In this document: positions 23,276-34,879 of the stretch, piece by piece
Layout: the number at the start of each line of letters is the position of its first letter
Position numbering within the stretch: the first letter of the stretch is position 1
Source: Hydractinia symbiolongicarpus
Lineage: Eukaryota > Cnidaria > Hydrozoa > Anthoathecata > Hydractiniidae
Assembly: GCF_029227915.1 (NCBI RefSeq)
Contig: NC_079888.1
Span: 13,313,001-13,377,000, forward strand
DNA length: 64,000 nt
Direction: 5' to 3'
The notes under the pieces: generated by a model
What the model was told of the DNA's origin: nothing
Seen by the model: only the letters and a program-made list of their open reading frames with translations
Database searches by the model: none
Made by a program: the position numbers and the translations under genes

Positions 23276-26208
23276 TTTCATAGACCATTTTGGAGATTAT
23301 GCGCCATTATGGATTTTCGAAGCCCGGTGGTGCAAGTTGAACTTTGGACTTCACGTTTTGTTCAGTCTTTTCCCTAACGGACGTGCTGGCGGCAGGACAG
23401 TTTTGATTTTTGTTATCTGTTTTTATGTTTGTGATACTAATTTTATGATATATATTATGAAAGATGCTTTTATTATGCACTTATTTGTACTTTTAATTTC
23501 TTTTTGTACAATAAAGGCAACTTAATATATCCTAAAAATCTTTTAACTAGCTAGCTAGCTAGAGGTCTCCCAAAAATGCTTTTAGGACACTGTACTGTAG
23601 GTAGCTATAAGTCTGTAATTAGTAATTAATGCTTGATTAAAGGTAATTTCATTTTATATTTAGATATTTAAAATTGTATATTTTAAAGATATTGGCATTG
23701 GATTTTAAACTTGGTTTTTTAGAGAGAAATTTTTGATTTTGGAAATTCTTTACTGGATTTGGACTTGAATTTTGTTTTTGGATTTGTTAAGAAATGTTTA
23801 GGTTGTAATATTTGTGAAGATCTAGAGAGTTATAATCCATTGTCAAAATACTTGTCAAAACTCTACAATGTTATCTATTCCTAAAGTGAAACTTAAGCTC
23901 GCAAAATAATCTGGCTTTTTCTCTATAATGGGTGTAAAAATTTTCAATACACTGCCCATAGAGATACGGTGAACAGGTTCAGTCGCAAAATTTTAGGAAT
24001 AGAGTCAGTAGTCATTTTTAATTGCAAATAATTTTTATTATTTTGATATTTTTATAATTTTGTTTTTCGATGATAATTACACTAATCGTATGTTTGTCCC
24101 TTGATTCGTCTACCTAAACACTCCTATCTGAAGTCTTTTAAGAGTGGTATTAGAAAGAATACCTGTCTCTCTTCCCTGCTTTGCTATTGCCCTATAATTT
24201 TTTTGTACGCTTCCCTTATTGAAAAATATCAAAAAGGAAAAAATGATTAGTTTAGTTTACAGACTAAAGTGTTATTCAATTTTTTGTTTTTCTATGTTAT
24301 TTGTTTCAGTCACAATGTATATTTTACATGATTTTTTGTTATATATATGTATGTCTTTATCGGTTTCTTTATCAGGACACACAATTATAGCAGTAATTTA
24401 TTACTAAAGTGTAAATCTTTATGATAAATAAATAAATTACTCTTTGAAGCTTGTTTGAATTATTGACATAATAAGTTCCATAGAAGAAAAAGCTCTGGCA
24501 ATTAACTCAACTATTACTCAGTCCACAAGAAGTCAGTCAGCTGCCTCACACTAAGTTCTAAAAAATCCTCATACGTTGTAAGCGGCATAATTCGATCGTA
24601 AAAATATGTTTAAAGTTGATTAAATATATCACTTCAGCGTTAAAATAATAATAAAAGACACTCAGTATCCCTACGTCCTACACGTGTATTTAATTGCTAT
24701 TTCTAATTAATTAATAGATCAAATCAATATGCTTAAATAAATGTTGTCTGGTGCTATCCCCTGTTACTTAGATAAAAACATACGAAGACCTAGACACGCT
24801 AAGAGTGTATACAAAACTTGTTTCTTTTTGTGTGTTTTAAGAGAGTTTTCTACTATGGCATATAGGGTTCAAAGTTCAACTTATATCAATGTATCCCAAA
24901 GGTACATAAAAACAATGGCAAACTGCAAACATTACCACAAGAAACTTGTGTGAAAGTTTGTTTCCATAGAAAAGCTGCATTATTGCGAAGCAATTGAGCT
25001 TCGCGAGTGAAGCGAAATTGTGGAGCACGTTTGCTACGCGAAGTATACCAAGAGAATTATTGAGATTCTCAAAATTTCGATAGAAAAAAAAAATCATATA
25101 AAATCAGATATGACTGGTATTTTTTCAAGAAAAGGTAGGTTATTTTTTTGTCTAATAGAACAAATAAGTTTGGACCAATCAGCTCTTTTAAATGTTAGCT
25201 AAAAATGCCAATAAATAGGCTTTGTACCCCCCTACCCCCGTTATTTCCCGATTTTCCATTTACCGGAAGCAAAAGACTGGGAAGTACACTCAAGCAATCA
25301 GTAACTGGCTATCGGCTAATTTGAATTATCGTGTATCTTACAGACCTAACACAAATACATAGTTTATACCAAGTCCTAATAATAATTGGCTTGGCTGGCA
25401 TGCTATTTCTCTTAATATTTGGACTTGGAAAGGTTGTATATACCTTTTAAAGGCACATTATATTAATTTGAATGTTTATAATGCACAAAAACGTGTTATA
25501 TTTATGGCTTCATTAAAAAGAAGATTTTAAAGTACCAAATTATCAGCTTGAATTGGCATGTTTGTGGTATCCTTTTCATACAGCAGAAGAAAAGTGAGTT
25601 GCGAAGGTATGGATGATTTGAAAGTTATATTTACGGTTTTTTCCTTGGTTTGATGTAGCTAGCTAACTAAATTACTTTTTGGTGCCTATGGCCACCATGG
25701 AAAATTATTTTTGCTGTCATCCTTCAATCGAATCATTAGCTAGCTAGCTAGCCAGCTAGCTACAGTCAGAAGAAGAAAATTCAATTCATAATGATTAACA
25801 AAACTCTTTCTTTTTAAATTTTATTACACAATTTTTAAATATTTCCTAAAACTCAAGTTGCTTCTTTTTTTTGGAAAAAAATTTAAGTCACCAATCCAAA
25901 ACTATGTACGACACAAATGACCGATTGGACTTTTGTTTGATAATGGTGGCAACCGTTAATGTAATTACTGTTTTTGTGAGATGAAGTTTGGACATATATA
26001 AAATATTTAAAAAAGATAAAAAAAAATTTAGGGCTTCATCATTTTTTTTACGACCCTATGTTTTTGCATTGTGTTTCATGAGCTTACAATAATGTGGTAT
26101 AGCTAAGTTATGATACGTAAAAACTACTCTTGAATGACCCTTTAGGAATGTGAAACCACATAATACACCTTAATCAAATTTTTTGTTTTTCGTAACTTTT
26201 GTGTTCAG
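23276..26208. other. AT-rich stretch with no confident gene; a few candidate exons
   Basis: 23337-23525 has an open frame running to AATAAAGGC and may be an old LINE 3' end. 24968-25040 holds a GC-palindromic 'gcttcgcgagtgaagcgaaattg' motif. A CCGGAAG (ETS-like) site at 25263-25269 follows a C-rich tract. An acceptor at 25341-25343 opens a 35-codon stretch with a membrane-like helix (GLAGMLFLLIFGLGK), stop at 25448-25450. None of these is supported by neighbouring exons. Confidence 0.3.
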
Positions 26209-26575
26209 TATGGTAGATTAGTATGCGTGTCAACTGGCCAAAAAAGCCATAAGTATGAGGGCAACCTTGAGCAAATTGTTAAGTACAATTTGTACTTTTC
26301 AAATGGAAAGCAGTGCCTTCAATTCTATTGTCTTGGCCACAAAAAAGTAGTGATCTATATTTTATGTGGTTAGCCTCATTAATTACAATAAATTTACCCT
26401 GTCAATTGTTCCAGGAGGGACAACATGACGGTTCTAGAGTGCTAAAAAGCTTCCATTTGAGTTACAAAAACCCTTTAAACTGTTCAATAAGGAACAGCTG
26501 TTATGTGGAATTGAACCCATATGAATATGAAGTGAATGCTCTACCGACTGAACTACCAATCCCCAAAAGAAGACA
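26209..26575. mobile_element. Probable tRNA-derived SINE, minus orientation
   Basis: At 26488-26575 the minus strand resembles a tRNA: TAGTTCAGTCGGTAGAGC (A box) and GGTTCAATTCC (B box) in correct order and spacing. The D stem can pair but the anticodon and T stems cannot, so this is not a working tRNA gene. The lower-coordinate part is presumably the SINE body. It is not the same family as the other two SINEs. Confidence 0.45.
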
Positions 26576-26796
26576 ACCCTCAAAGTAAACAGAGTTGCAT
26601 GACTTTAATAATTCTATCAAGCATGTATCAATCATATTGTATTTAGTAAATACCTTTTGAGCACTCTGTCCCAAAAAAAGATATATATTTGTAGTTTAGA
26701 AATTTAGCTCTAAATATTGTCTCTCAAAGGCATTGGATTTTAATGAATTTAAAGACTATAATATACTATATAAAAATATTTTCTGTTTCTTTTTAG

Positions 26797-26922
26797 ATTG
26801 CGTACAATGAGAGCGAGAGATGTTATCTTTCAATACGTGAGATAAAAAGAAGAAAGCCAAACCTCATCCCGCGTTGTTATTGTTTTTCTGTCAAAAACTT
26901 GAAGCTGTTTTATAAATCTTGA
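26797..26922 (+). CDS. Putative terminal exon, unknown gene
   Basis: A long pyrimidine tract and TTTTAG (26791-26796) open a 41-codon frame (IAYNESERCYLSIREIKRRK at its start) that ends with TGA at 26920-26922; AATAAA follows at once at 26930-26935. Splice site, stop and polyadenylation signal in the right order suggest a real last exon. The product is basic and not recognised. The matching upstream exons were not identified; a possible one begins after the AG at 26207-26208. Confidence 0.3.
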   Translation: MAYNESERCYLSIREIKRRKPNLIPRCYCFSVKNLKLFYKS

Positions 26923-26935
26923 TAAAGTTAATAAA

Positions 26936-28832
26936 TTGTTTTCGTTTCTCTAGATTGTTTGTTTTTGTTTATTGTTTCCCCTGCGTTTACAAAATTCATT
27001 GCAGCAGATTCATTGGCTTCAAGAAATCGGTTTTCATAACTAGTGCAGTTATTTTTAAGTGAAAAAAAAACCACAAGCTGCTTCGTTCGCCTCCGAAAGT
27101 CTCTATTATTATCTGCGTTCCGAGTATTATTTTCCGGTTGAAAGAGCGTACCTTACGATGCGCATCCCCTTAATTCGTGACATTTTCGCACACTACGGAT
27201 TGTACAACTCGATTTATTGCATTTCTTTCAAAATAAGGGTTTTAACTTTATAAAAGTATAACTTTGCATGGATTTTTGGCGCTAAAAGCTTCATCAATGT
27301 TGGATTTACGTCGGCCACCACTGACAATATTGTGATTATTATCAATTCTGTGAAAAAGAGGTTTTAAGAAATTTCTTAGTTATCGTTTTTGTTTAGTTTC
27401 GTGCGATCTAAATTTCTCGTAAATATTCCGCATATATAATTGTATTTTTGCCAAAAAATCACTACTTTTCCACAACAAGTTGTTGTTTCGCGGCGAGTTT
27501 ATTTTACAACCTCGTCCCCAGGGTTTTCTGCGTCTATGATATTCAGTTTTGGTGTATTTCCCAGATATCAGCTACAGTAAGTTTTTAGCACCTCGTCGTA
27601 ATATATCAAAGGGAAACAAAAGCACTAGGGTCAACTATTGGCTAGTTTCGATTTTGCTTGCAACTTGCGTAATGCTTCGCAACCTTTTTTTAATTTCTAG
27701 TTAGTTAATAAATTCACAATATTAGTTAATGAATCACATACTTTGAGGATTGTCTTTTTTGGAGCTACAACAAAATCCCTTTTTATAGCATTTTAGGAAA
27801 ATTTAGACGAGAGTTCAGAAAAGTGCAGAGAAGTTCCAGGAGAAAATCCTGAATTTTACCGTGGCGTATTGGCACTTTTGCATAGTGTGAAGCTCCCTAC
27901 CATTAGGGGAGGTTGGAACAATTAGAGCTGGAAATACTTTTGAATTTATCTGGGGGTTTCTATTATAGGGGTGGGATAATTTTAGAAATTTCTGAGTTGA
28001 GATTTTTGGTATATATGTGTGATCAATATCTTTCCTAAAACTGAGTGGAGGATAGAGAACCCCAAGAAGAAGCTAGTCTACATTTTAATAATACAATTAT
28101 ATAATCAATCTATTCCTTTTGAACATTGAACATTCAAGGCATTTTAGAGCCTCATTTTAAAAGTTGTAACATAATAAAAGTTTCATTCAAATTTTATAAT
28201 GACGATAAATGAAGATTATAATATTGAGGTTGGAATCAGTATCAGTTTTTATGTGGGGGTTGTTGCAGAAGGGAATGCTATCGAAATAATGATCATGATG
28301 TGGGGGTTTAAAATATAGATTGGGATTTACCCCAGTGCACACTATGTCTTGTGTAAAAAGTGTATTATAATACGTTTTTTATAAATAACTGAGTTGCTAA
28401 TTGCTGAGACTGAGGTTTGGCTCAAAACTAAAAGAAACCCTTAAGCCAGCTGAATATGCAGAAAGTTAGCTATAGCATTGATCACGTTTTACTTGCCAAG
28501 ATTAACAGGGTCCTCTGGTAATTAGGATCTGTGATCTAAGAATATATTAGAACTGATTTCCCCAATTGTAACTTTACATTGTTGGGGAAAATGGTCATGA
28601 AAATGGCGATTTGTAAAAGAAGATGCTGACGATTTGCAAAACTTATGTCTGGATGAAATGTAAAACCCCAGTTCCGTAACATTTGTAATTTTAACTTGGT
28701 TAACTGTTTAAATTTTGAGCCAATTTTTAGCCTTGCCTCAAATAACAACTTGTTTTCTTTATCAAGGGAGGGAGTAGTACTGTAGTTCGGTTATTATTAG
28801 AGCAAAACTGTTATTAACTTCTTCTTTTACAG
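26936..28832 (+). other. Upstream region and intron of CHCHD4; first exon not found
   Basis: The CHCHD4 exon at 28833 starts in phase 1, so a short first exon for the N-terminal residues is needed somewhere upstream. I searched this stretch for an ATG-Ser-Tyr/Phe-Cys-like start with a phase-1 donor and found none. 27513-27528 carries one end of the CCTCGTCCCCAGG repeat family. The rest is plain AT-rich sequence. Confidence 0.4.
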
Positions 28833-29269
28833 GAAAAGACAAACTCATATTTGTAACCAAGGATGACCATCAACAAGGATCGCCACAAAGTAATCCGTTG
28901 TTACCGGACAATGGTGATGGAACTGTTGGGTTGATAAAAGAGAATGGAGAGATCAACTGGAATTGTCCTTGTCTCCAGGGAATGGCTGATGGTCCATGTG
29001 GTGAATCGTTTAAAGATGCATTTTCTTGTTTTCATTACAGCGAAGCTGAACCAAAAGGTGCTGATTGTTTAGAACAATTCAAATCGATGCAAGAGTGTTT
29101 TGTTAAATATCCAGAAATATACGGATCCTTAGATGACGACCTTGATAAAAAAGAGAAGGGTGATGAAAGTGAGGAAAATAATAAGACAGGTGAAGAGCAT
29201 GAATCGACTGAAAATCAGCAAAGTGACATTGTGTCTAATGAAAAAAATGATAATGAAACAAATTCTTAG
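28833..29269 (+). CDS. CHCHD4: CHCHD4/MIA40, mitochondrial intermembrane-space oxidoreductase (main exon)
   Basis: The acceptor 'cttcttttacag' opens [13 protein letters not shown], with the Gly codon split across the junction. The core has the redox motif CPC ([10 protein letters not shown]), then the two CX9C motifs of the CHCH helical hairpin ([11 protein letters not shown] and [11 protein letters not shown]). A low-complexity acidic tail ends at TAG 29267-29269. Every cysteine of the MIA40 core is present. The protein oxidises incoming cysteine-rich proteins in the mitochondrial intermembrane space, traps them there, and is itself reoxidised by ALR/Erv1. In human CHCHD4 a short first exon encodes the few N-terminal residues before GKD, which fits the phase-1 start; that exon was not found here. 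Polyadenylation signal AATAAA at 29510-29515. Confidence 0.95.
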
Positions 29270-29509
29270 CACTATGTGTGTTTAGGTGTATTTGTTCAAA
29301 TCTTTTTCAGTACTTTTGAGCTCCTAATTGTAAGAGGCTCTTGTTTCCTTTATATTTTTTTTATATAACTCTGTTACAATGGCAATTTATTGAAAGGTTG
29401 ATGCTATAAAACTGTGTAAATACAGGGCAGTTTTATAAACAAGGTGCCTACCAGATCTTAATAGCAAAAACATCACAAAAAACTTTGAGAAACGGAAAAA
29501 TATGCATGG

Positions 29510-29515
29510 AATAAA
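29510..29515 (+). terminator. Likely polyadenylation signal of CHCHD4
   Basis: AATAAA 241 bases after the CHCHD4 stop, and about 120 bases before the oppositely oriented signal of the converging gene at 29633-29638. Confidence 0.6.
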
Positions 29516-29658
29516 CACTAAAAAAATATTTAAAGTAACATGTACTCTTTACAATCTAAGAAAAATTGGCATTGTTGCTTCTAAAAGCGTTTCAAGGCAC
29601 AGTTAGGCACTAATGATTACTGTTTTCTTGTTTTTATTAAAGAAGTTTTTATATAATA

Positions 29659-29859
29659 CTAAATGTTCTTCTTTCTATGGAAGTCGTCCAATCTCGTGTA
29701 AAAATGTATTAAAAACTCAGGAATTTCCCTTTTTCTTTCTCTTGTGACAAGTTTTGAAAATGAGGAAAATATCTCCTCATGCAATGTTTGTGCATGTGCT
29801 GGGGTCATTACAGGAGTCCTAGCATTTAAACTTTCGAGGATGATCACAGTACCTAAAAG
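29659..29859 (-). CDS. Terminal exon of an unidentified gene converging on CHCHD4
   Basis: On the minus strand 'gatgatttcag' precedes a clean 66-codon frame in phase 0 (LLGTVIILESLNARTPVM at the start, LIHFYTRLDDFHRKK near the end) stopping at 29659-29661. AATAAA on the minus strand follows at 29633-29638. Composition is that of an ordinary globular, probably helical protein, unlike the transposon relics around it. I do not recognise the family. Upstream exons should lie above 29861 but were not found among the repeats there. Confidence 0.5.
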   Translation of the reverse strand, partial: LLGTVIILESLNARTPVMTPAHAQTLHEEIFSSFSKLVTRERKREIPEFLIHFYTRLDDFHRKKNI

Positions 29860-32296
29860 CTGAAATCATCTAAAATTGTTCATCTTGCCATGAATGGCAG
29901 GATGAACAATATTTTCTTTTAAATTAGTTATTTTTCATTATTATTTTTAAGGAAAAAATACAATTACTGCGAGCTGACTTAAAAAACTTCTCTGGAAACA
30001 GGCTTAATTATTACTATGTGCTTTTGTCCTCCTAAAGATATACGTTTTTTAGTGTCTTTTTTTGTATCAAACCCAATATTTTAAATTCTCCTAGAACCTA
30101 AATTTTAAAGCTGTGGCCGCCCTGGTTTGTGAATAAAGTATGAAAAATTTAACAGGAGAAGGAGGACAGGAGAATTTTTAGCACCAAAAAGATTGCTTAA
30201 TAAGGGTTTGAGAAACTTTTTTTTTGCGAATTCACTCTATATTCACAAAAATATGTGCCGCCAAAAATAATATAGCACCCATTTCGTGTAATTAAAATTT
30301 TTTTTTTAATTATCAATAAGTTTCTCCTACTATATTGCATGATATCAGATTCGCGAAATGAACATTACAAAGATATTTTATTGGTGCCTTATTCGCAAAA
30401 TTAAATTCTGCAAAAAACAACTATTTCACCATTAAATTGCTAAAAATGCGGCCATTCAACTATTTTTGTTTGTGATACACAATAGGCAGAATTGATAGTA
30501 GGCCATCGTGCTACAAATGCATTTTTGGTGCCTCTTTTTAATTTGCAGCTAATGGCGTATAGCCTGCATTTGATATTTCACAAAAGTTTGCGATGAAAAG
30601 TTAAAGATTACGGTGTGGTTATTTTTAGAAAAAAATAAGATGGCAGGAAAATGTTTTTATTTTCATTTATTTTGTACAGTAATTTAAAGTCTATATCAAA
30701 CAAACATGACCTATGGAAAAAATACTCATCTTATTTTGTCGAATTTATTTATTTTTTATTTTCTTTTTCCTTTGGTTTGAATCATTAACCTGCCTCAGGT
30801 AAAACCATAAGCCAAAATTATAAGCGGTGTTACCACGATTTAATTGTAGCAGTAAAAGGGATTGTCTTTAAGTACACATTTGTCCTGGTAAGGGGTTGTG
30901 CAGATATTTTAAAAAGGGGAATGCTTAAAAAAACTACTGACATAATCATCCAAAATTGACGCATGCGCAAAAGTCAAGTGACCAGCAAAAAGCGTTGAAA
31001 ATTAACGCATGCGCAAAAAGGTCTTTCTCAAATCCGACGACATCAAGCATAAACAAGAAGCCCAGGGGCTTAAAGATTTCCGCCATTAGCCTAAAAGATT
31101 TTAAAATTTGAAGTTGATGTTGAAAACGGAGAATTATGGGGTAAACAAATCATTGAATATTCTTAATTATTATTATACAATAACCTCATAATTTGCTGCA
31201 TGGCTATAATATTTGAATAAAATCTAACGAGTTTGATTTTAATAATGTTGGTGATCTAGTTTCGAATGCCTTTTGTTTGTGTGACAATAGATCTATTATC
31301 TGCTAGCGTTGTTGTGGCAACAATGTTATGAAATTAAATGAAATTATAACGATATTTTAACAAATTATAAGTATATTGTAGAAAATTTATAACTGTGTTA
31401 TAGAATATTGTTTTTGGATATTATACAAGTGTATCCTGGCCTTAACTAACTTGCAATGTTAAAATACAACTCAAAAAATAAAAATAAAGTACATGAATGA
31501 TTAATTAGTTCTGCTGAATATAGCTTTAATCTACGTGCTTGAAAAATTGTACAGAAAGAAATGACGTAACATCAAAGATGGCGCATTATAAGACGATCTT
31601 CATTATGCTACACTGCACGGGCTTTAACTTTGGAGGGCATATAAACTTTAAAATAAAATTGTTCATTGGATAATAAAACAATCTGTTGCACTGTTAGGAT
31701 TCTTATTGGCTTAAAACTCCTTTTAGCCTCGTTCTCAGAAAAAAATCTTTAGCCTGGATAAGTTTCGGGCGTCCAGCCTAGCTGCGCTGTCTCTATCCAT
31801 CTATCTCCCTATCTCTCTATCTCCTCAGGCGATTTTAAAGATTCCGCCTTCGCTGGCGGAAATCAATTAAGTAAGGAGAGGATAAGCACCTACTCAAAAA
31901 GTTTTGTCCACCTCAGAAAAAATCTGAGAAATACAAAATGTAAAAAAAAGGAAATAGTTGGTTCAGAAATGCAGGGTCTGTGCTTAAATGCAAAGATCAG
32001 GTGGGCTGAGATTAGGAGTTGTCGCAGGCTTTCTACCAGCGTTGATCAAAACATCTAGTGAAAATTGTTGATCTTATGTCGAAACTCGTTTTGGAAGAGT
32101 ATCAACTCTGTTAATGAGTCCACGCAGCTCGTTGTTTCTCACCTGTTTGGCAGGTTGAAAAAAGAATGCTTTTAGGTTTTGTTTAATAGGCCTATTTGCC
32201 ATCCGAGAGAAGACGTCAAGCAGGGTTTCCAAGAACAATTTTACCACAAAGTGACGGCTTTAGGAGATGATCTCAAACTGAGGTTAATCCGGAAAC
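29860..32296. other. Long stretch of repeats and AT-rich sequence
   Basis: Two copies of 'acgcatgcgcaaaa' 45 bases apart (30959 and 31004) resemble NRF1 sites. 31050-31100 shares 'caagaagccc..ggcttaaagatttccgccat' with the repeats at 32297 and 37560. 31795-31865 holds (CTAT/CTCT)-rich sequence and an inverted 'ttccgcc...ggcggaa'. At 31980-32280 the minus strand looks weakly coding but broken, and I cannot place it. No gene is supported. Confidence 0.4.
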
Positions 32297-32455
32297 AAGA
32301 AGCCTGATGGCTTGAAGATTTCCGCCATCAGCGAGACTATCCTCAGAGAACAAAAACGCCATGCCTGTTATCTGCAATGCAACCAAAGTTTAAAACAAAA
32401 AGAAAACAATAAAGTAAACCCAACGTAAATATTTGTCGTTCTGAGGACGAAATTG
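32297..32455 (+). repeat. Dispersed repeat, copy 1 (second copy at 37560-37750)
   Basis: 'gatggcttgaagatttccgc', 'gagactatcctcagagaac', 'tgttatctgcaa', 'ccaaagttta', 'acgtaaatat' and 'tgttctgaggacgaaa'-like blocks occur in the same order and spacing at 37560-37750. No coding content. Confidence 0.7.
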
Positions 32456-32484
32456 ATTTGAAGTAGCCCTTCTAGAAGATTTCG

Positions 32485-33800
32485 TAAACATCATGTTAGA
32501 GAAAGTCTAAGCCTGACTGCGTCATGATCACTGAAATATACATTTTTGACGAGCGTATCAACTTCAAAGGTGTTTAGAACATTCTTATAGATATAGATAT
32601 GGTCAATAAGTGAATCGGACATATGAGTTGGAGAGGTTACAACCTGTTTATATTCATTGAGAAAATCAAGGAAATAGTTTTTGTCACTAAATGCATTTAA
32701 ATTAAAATCTCCGAGTATAACATCAACGATTTCGTTTCCCAAAAAATGTTGAATAAGGTATAATGACTCATCTCGATTAGGTGAATTTTTACGATATAGA
32801 AGTCATTTTAAAAAATATTGCACCTGGAATTTTCACAATATTAAACAACTTTATAGTTTCATTATGACCAACCATAAGACTAGAAAACCTATCCACATTG
32901 TTGTTTGGAATTAAAGTAAAGTAATCTAGTTTTGTGTCGCAGTATGACTTAAATGGTATCTGAGTTTCTGTTAGGCAGAATAAGAACGCGATCGGACTTA
33001 ATATCATTTTTATGTTTGTTGTAGGATCTTGTATTAAGCAAAGTTACTATGATTGAATTTTCACTAATTACGCCAGTATCCTTTGATGTCAATTTTGAAT
33101 GTTCTCGCATATAATTGTACTCGGTTCCTCGTGTGTCTGATTTAATAGCTGATCTGGAAAATGTCCCCGTTAAGTATAAACCCTCTAAGCTTGTGACTCG
33201 ACTCAATGCAACATAGATCTGTCCTGCGTGAAAGCTCTTTCGGATTTACGGTACTTTTTGTTTTGATCTAGTTTTCTCTCGGAAAGCATAATGTTATCAG
33301 TTATATGTTCAGTTGTCAGTATTTTAGAATATTAAGTTTTTAAGACACCTTCCTTCCTTCCTTCCGTATATTTCGCGTATGTAGTTTTCAACTTCTTGTA
33401 TTGAATCAAATTTTAAAAGGACTGATACCACATACTGTTATTTGTCCAAAACTATTTCGGCTAATAAATTTGTGGGTGCCCCCAAATTATAGCAAACAGT
33501 CAACTTTCAACAGTCAAACTATTTGGGAGGTCACTTGCACTTAAGTACTGGTTTGTGTAACTTATGCTCGTGTACAACTTTGTTCCTTCGCAGAGGATAT
33601 GATCAAGATCACCTGAGTCCCAAAAAGAAACCTTTTCAATAACCAACCAATCAGGGAATTACACAAACATTGTGTGCCAATAAAAGTTCCAAGCCTGACA
33701 TCCCTTTGATGAAAAGATCCCTGTACCGGCTTAGTTTCAACATTACCGGGAAGTAAAAGAACCATACGCCAGCAGTTTCTATACGCGGGGTTCACAATAG
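32485..33800 (-). pseudogene. Helentron-type Helitron relic: 2A-like motif, OTU-like protease, helicase motif VI, endonuclease
   Basis: Reading the minus strand from high to low coordinates: about 33700-33760 has LLLPGNVETKPV, a decayed 2A-like motif. Next comes SFHQRDVRLGTFIGTQCLCN and, after a frameshift, WDSGDLDHILCEGTKLYTS (to about 33520), which resembles the OTU-like cysteine protease domain of large Helitrons. At about 33170-33235 lies FHAGQIYVALSRVTSLEGL, helicase motif VI of PIF1-like Helitron helicases. This is followed by an endonuclease-type domain (LLNTRSYNKH near 33040, ILGDFNLNAF near 32710, FSDHDAV near 32520) ending at 32491-32493. The Rep domain and helicase motifs I-V are missing, so the element is internally deleted and frameshifted. 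The GDFN/SDH endonuclease after the helicase marks it as Helentron-like rather than a LINE. Confidence 0.7.
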
Positions 33801-33898
33801 CAGTGGTGGCGTGTGACCAAGAAAAACAACTTTTAAAAACTAGAGAAACCTCTGTCATATTATTTAAAAACCACATGGTTTCAGCGGGCTTAATAATT

Positions 33899-33948
33899 TC
33901 AGTAAGTTCACCAGTAAGTTCACCAGTAAGTTCACCAGTAAGTTCATC
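33899..33948 (+). repeat. 12-bp tandem repeat (AGTAAGTTCACC)
   Basis: About four head-to-tail copies of 'agtaagttcacc', the last with one change. A small minisatellite upstream (minus-strand sense) of the Helitron relic. Confidence 0.85.
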
Positions 33949-34212
33949 AATAGGTTTACCAAATAAATCTGAATATCTGATTGTCTAGCTTTTATACTCT
34001 GTCGAGTTTCTTCTTTTTTGTACTCTGTCGAGTGTTGGTTGTAAATGTCGAACCTAAAGATAAGAAAAACTGATTCATTGCGTGCATAATTTCTTCATGG
34101 TTAAATATTATTCGGCGATTTTATATTCTTAAAAATCGCTGAACACACAAATTTAAATTCCTTGTAATTTTTATTTCATTGGCAAGGTATGTTTAAATTC
34201 ACATGTTTGCGG

Positions 34213-34254
34213 GATTAGATAGAATACCAAGACCTCACGGTATTCTATCTAATC
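34213..34254. repeat. Perfect 16-bp inverted repeat with 10-base loop
   Basis: 'gattagatagaatacc' at 34213-34228 and its exact complement at 34239-34254, loop 'aagacctcac'. No T-tract follows and the organism is eukaryotic, so it is a palindrome of unknown role rather than a terminator. Confidence 0.9.
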
Positions 34255-34879
34255 TGGCGTACATAAGATGTGTTGTGGGGTCACGTACATGTTGTGATTT
34301 TCAGTTTTGCCATCCTCACGCATCACATAGGCAAAGTATATAAACAACATAAAAAAATCAAGTTAAAAAGTAGAAATTTGTTAAAAAGTAGAAACTTGAA
34401 CTTAAAGCTTACCTCTCACTCCCAAATAAGTTATACCTTTAAAAACGTTTACAAAATACTAGTTAGCCTGTTGAAATCTACGAATTCGCCGGTCCTACAT
34501 ATTTTGGTCTTCAGGTTAGTCTGTTGTATAAGTATTTATACGGGTTAGCAAAAGTGTGTGCCAAAAAATACACGTCAAGTATTGTAGGTGTGCTTTTGGG
34601 TGTGTGCACTGGTTAAATTCTTATAAAATTTGTCATTTTGCAGGTGCTATCAATAGCACGCCTAACCCATTTTGTGTGTGTGGAGGTGTAGCGTGCTATT
34701 GCACGCCTCTACCTAAAAGGCCTGAATGACCCGTCTATATAGGAAAAAATTAGAAACTATATGATCATGTGCTTTCTGCAAACTCTTAAGAAGATACAAG
34801 GGTTTAAAACTTTTCCTGACATCAGTAAAAAACAGCCAATGTACACAAAACTTTATCCACAAATTTGTTTACCTATTGC

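Noticed and set aside
25344-25450. Possible small membrane-protein terminal exon
   Set aside because: A good acceptor and one hydrophobic helix, but no polyadenylation signal and no partner exon or family match.
26488-26575. tRNA gene on the minus strand
   Set aside because: A and B boxes are present, but the anticodon and T stems do not pair, so it is more likely a SINE head.
26936-28832. First exon of CHCHD4
   Set aside because: No ATG with the expected short N-terminus and phase-1 donor could be found; it may lie further upstream.
32491-32742. LINE endonuclease
   Set aside because: It is contiguous with Helitron helicase motif VI upstream, so it is better read as the endonuclease of a Helentron.
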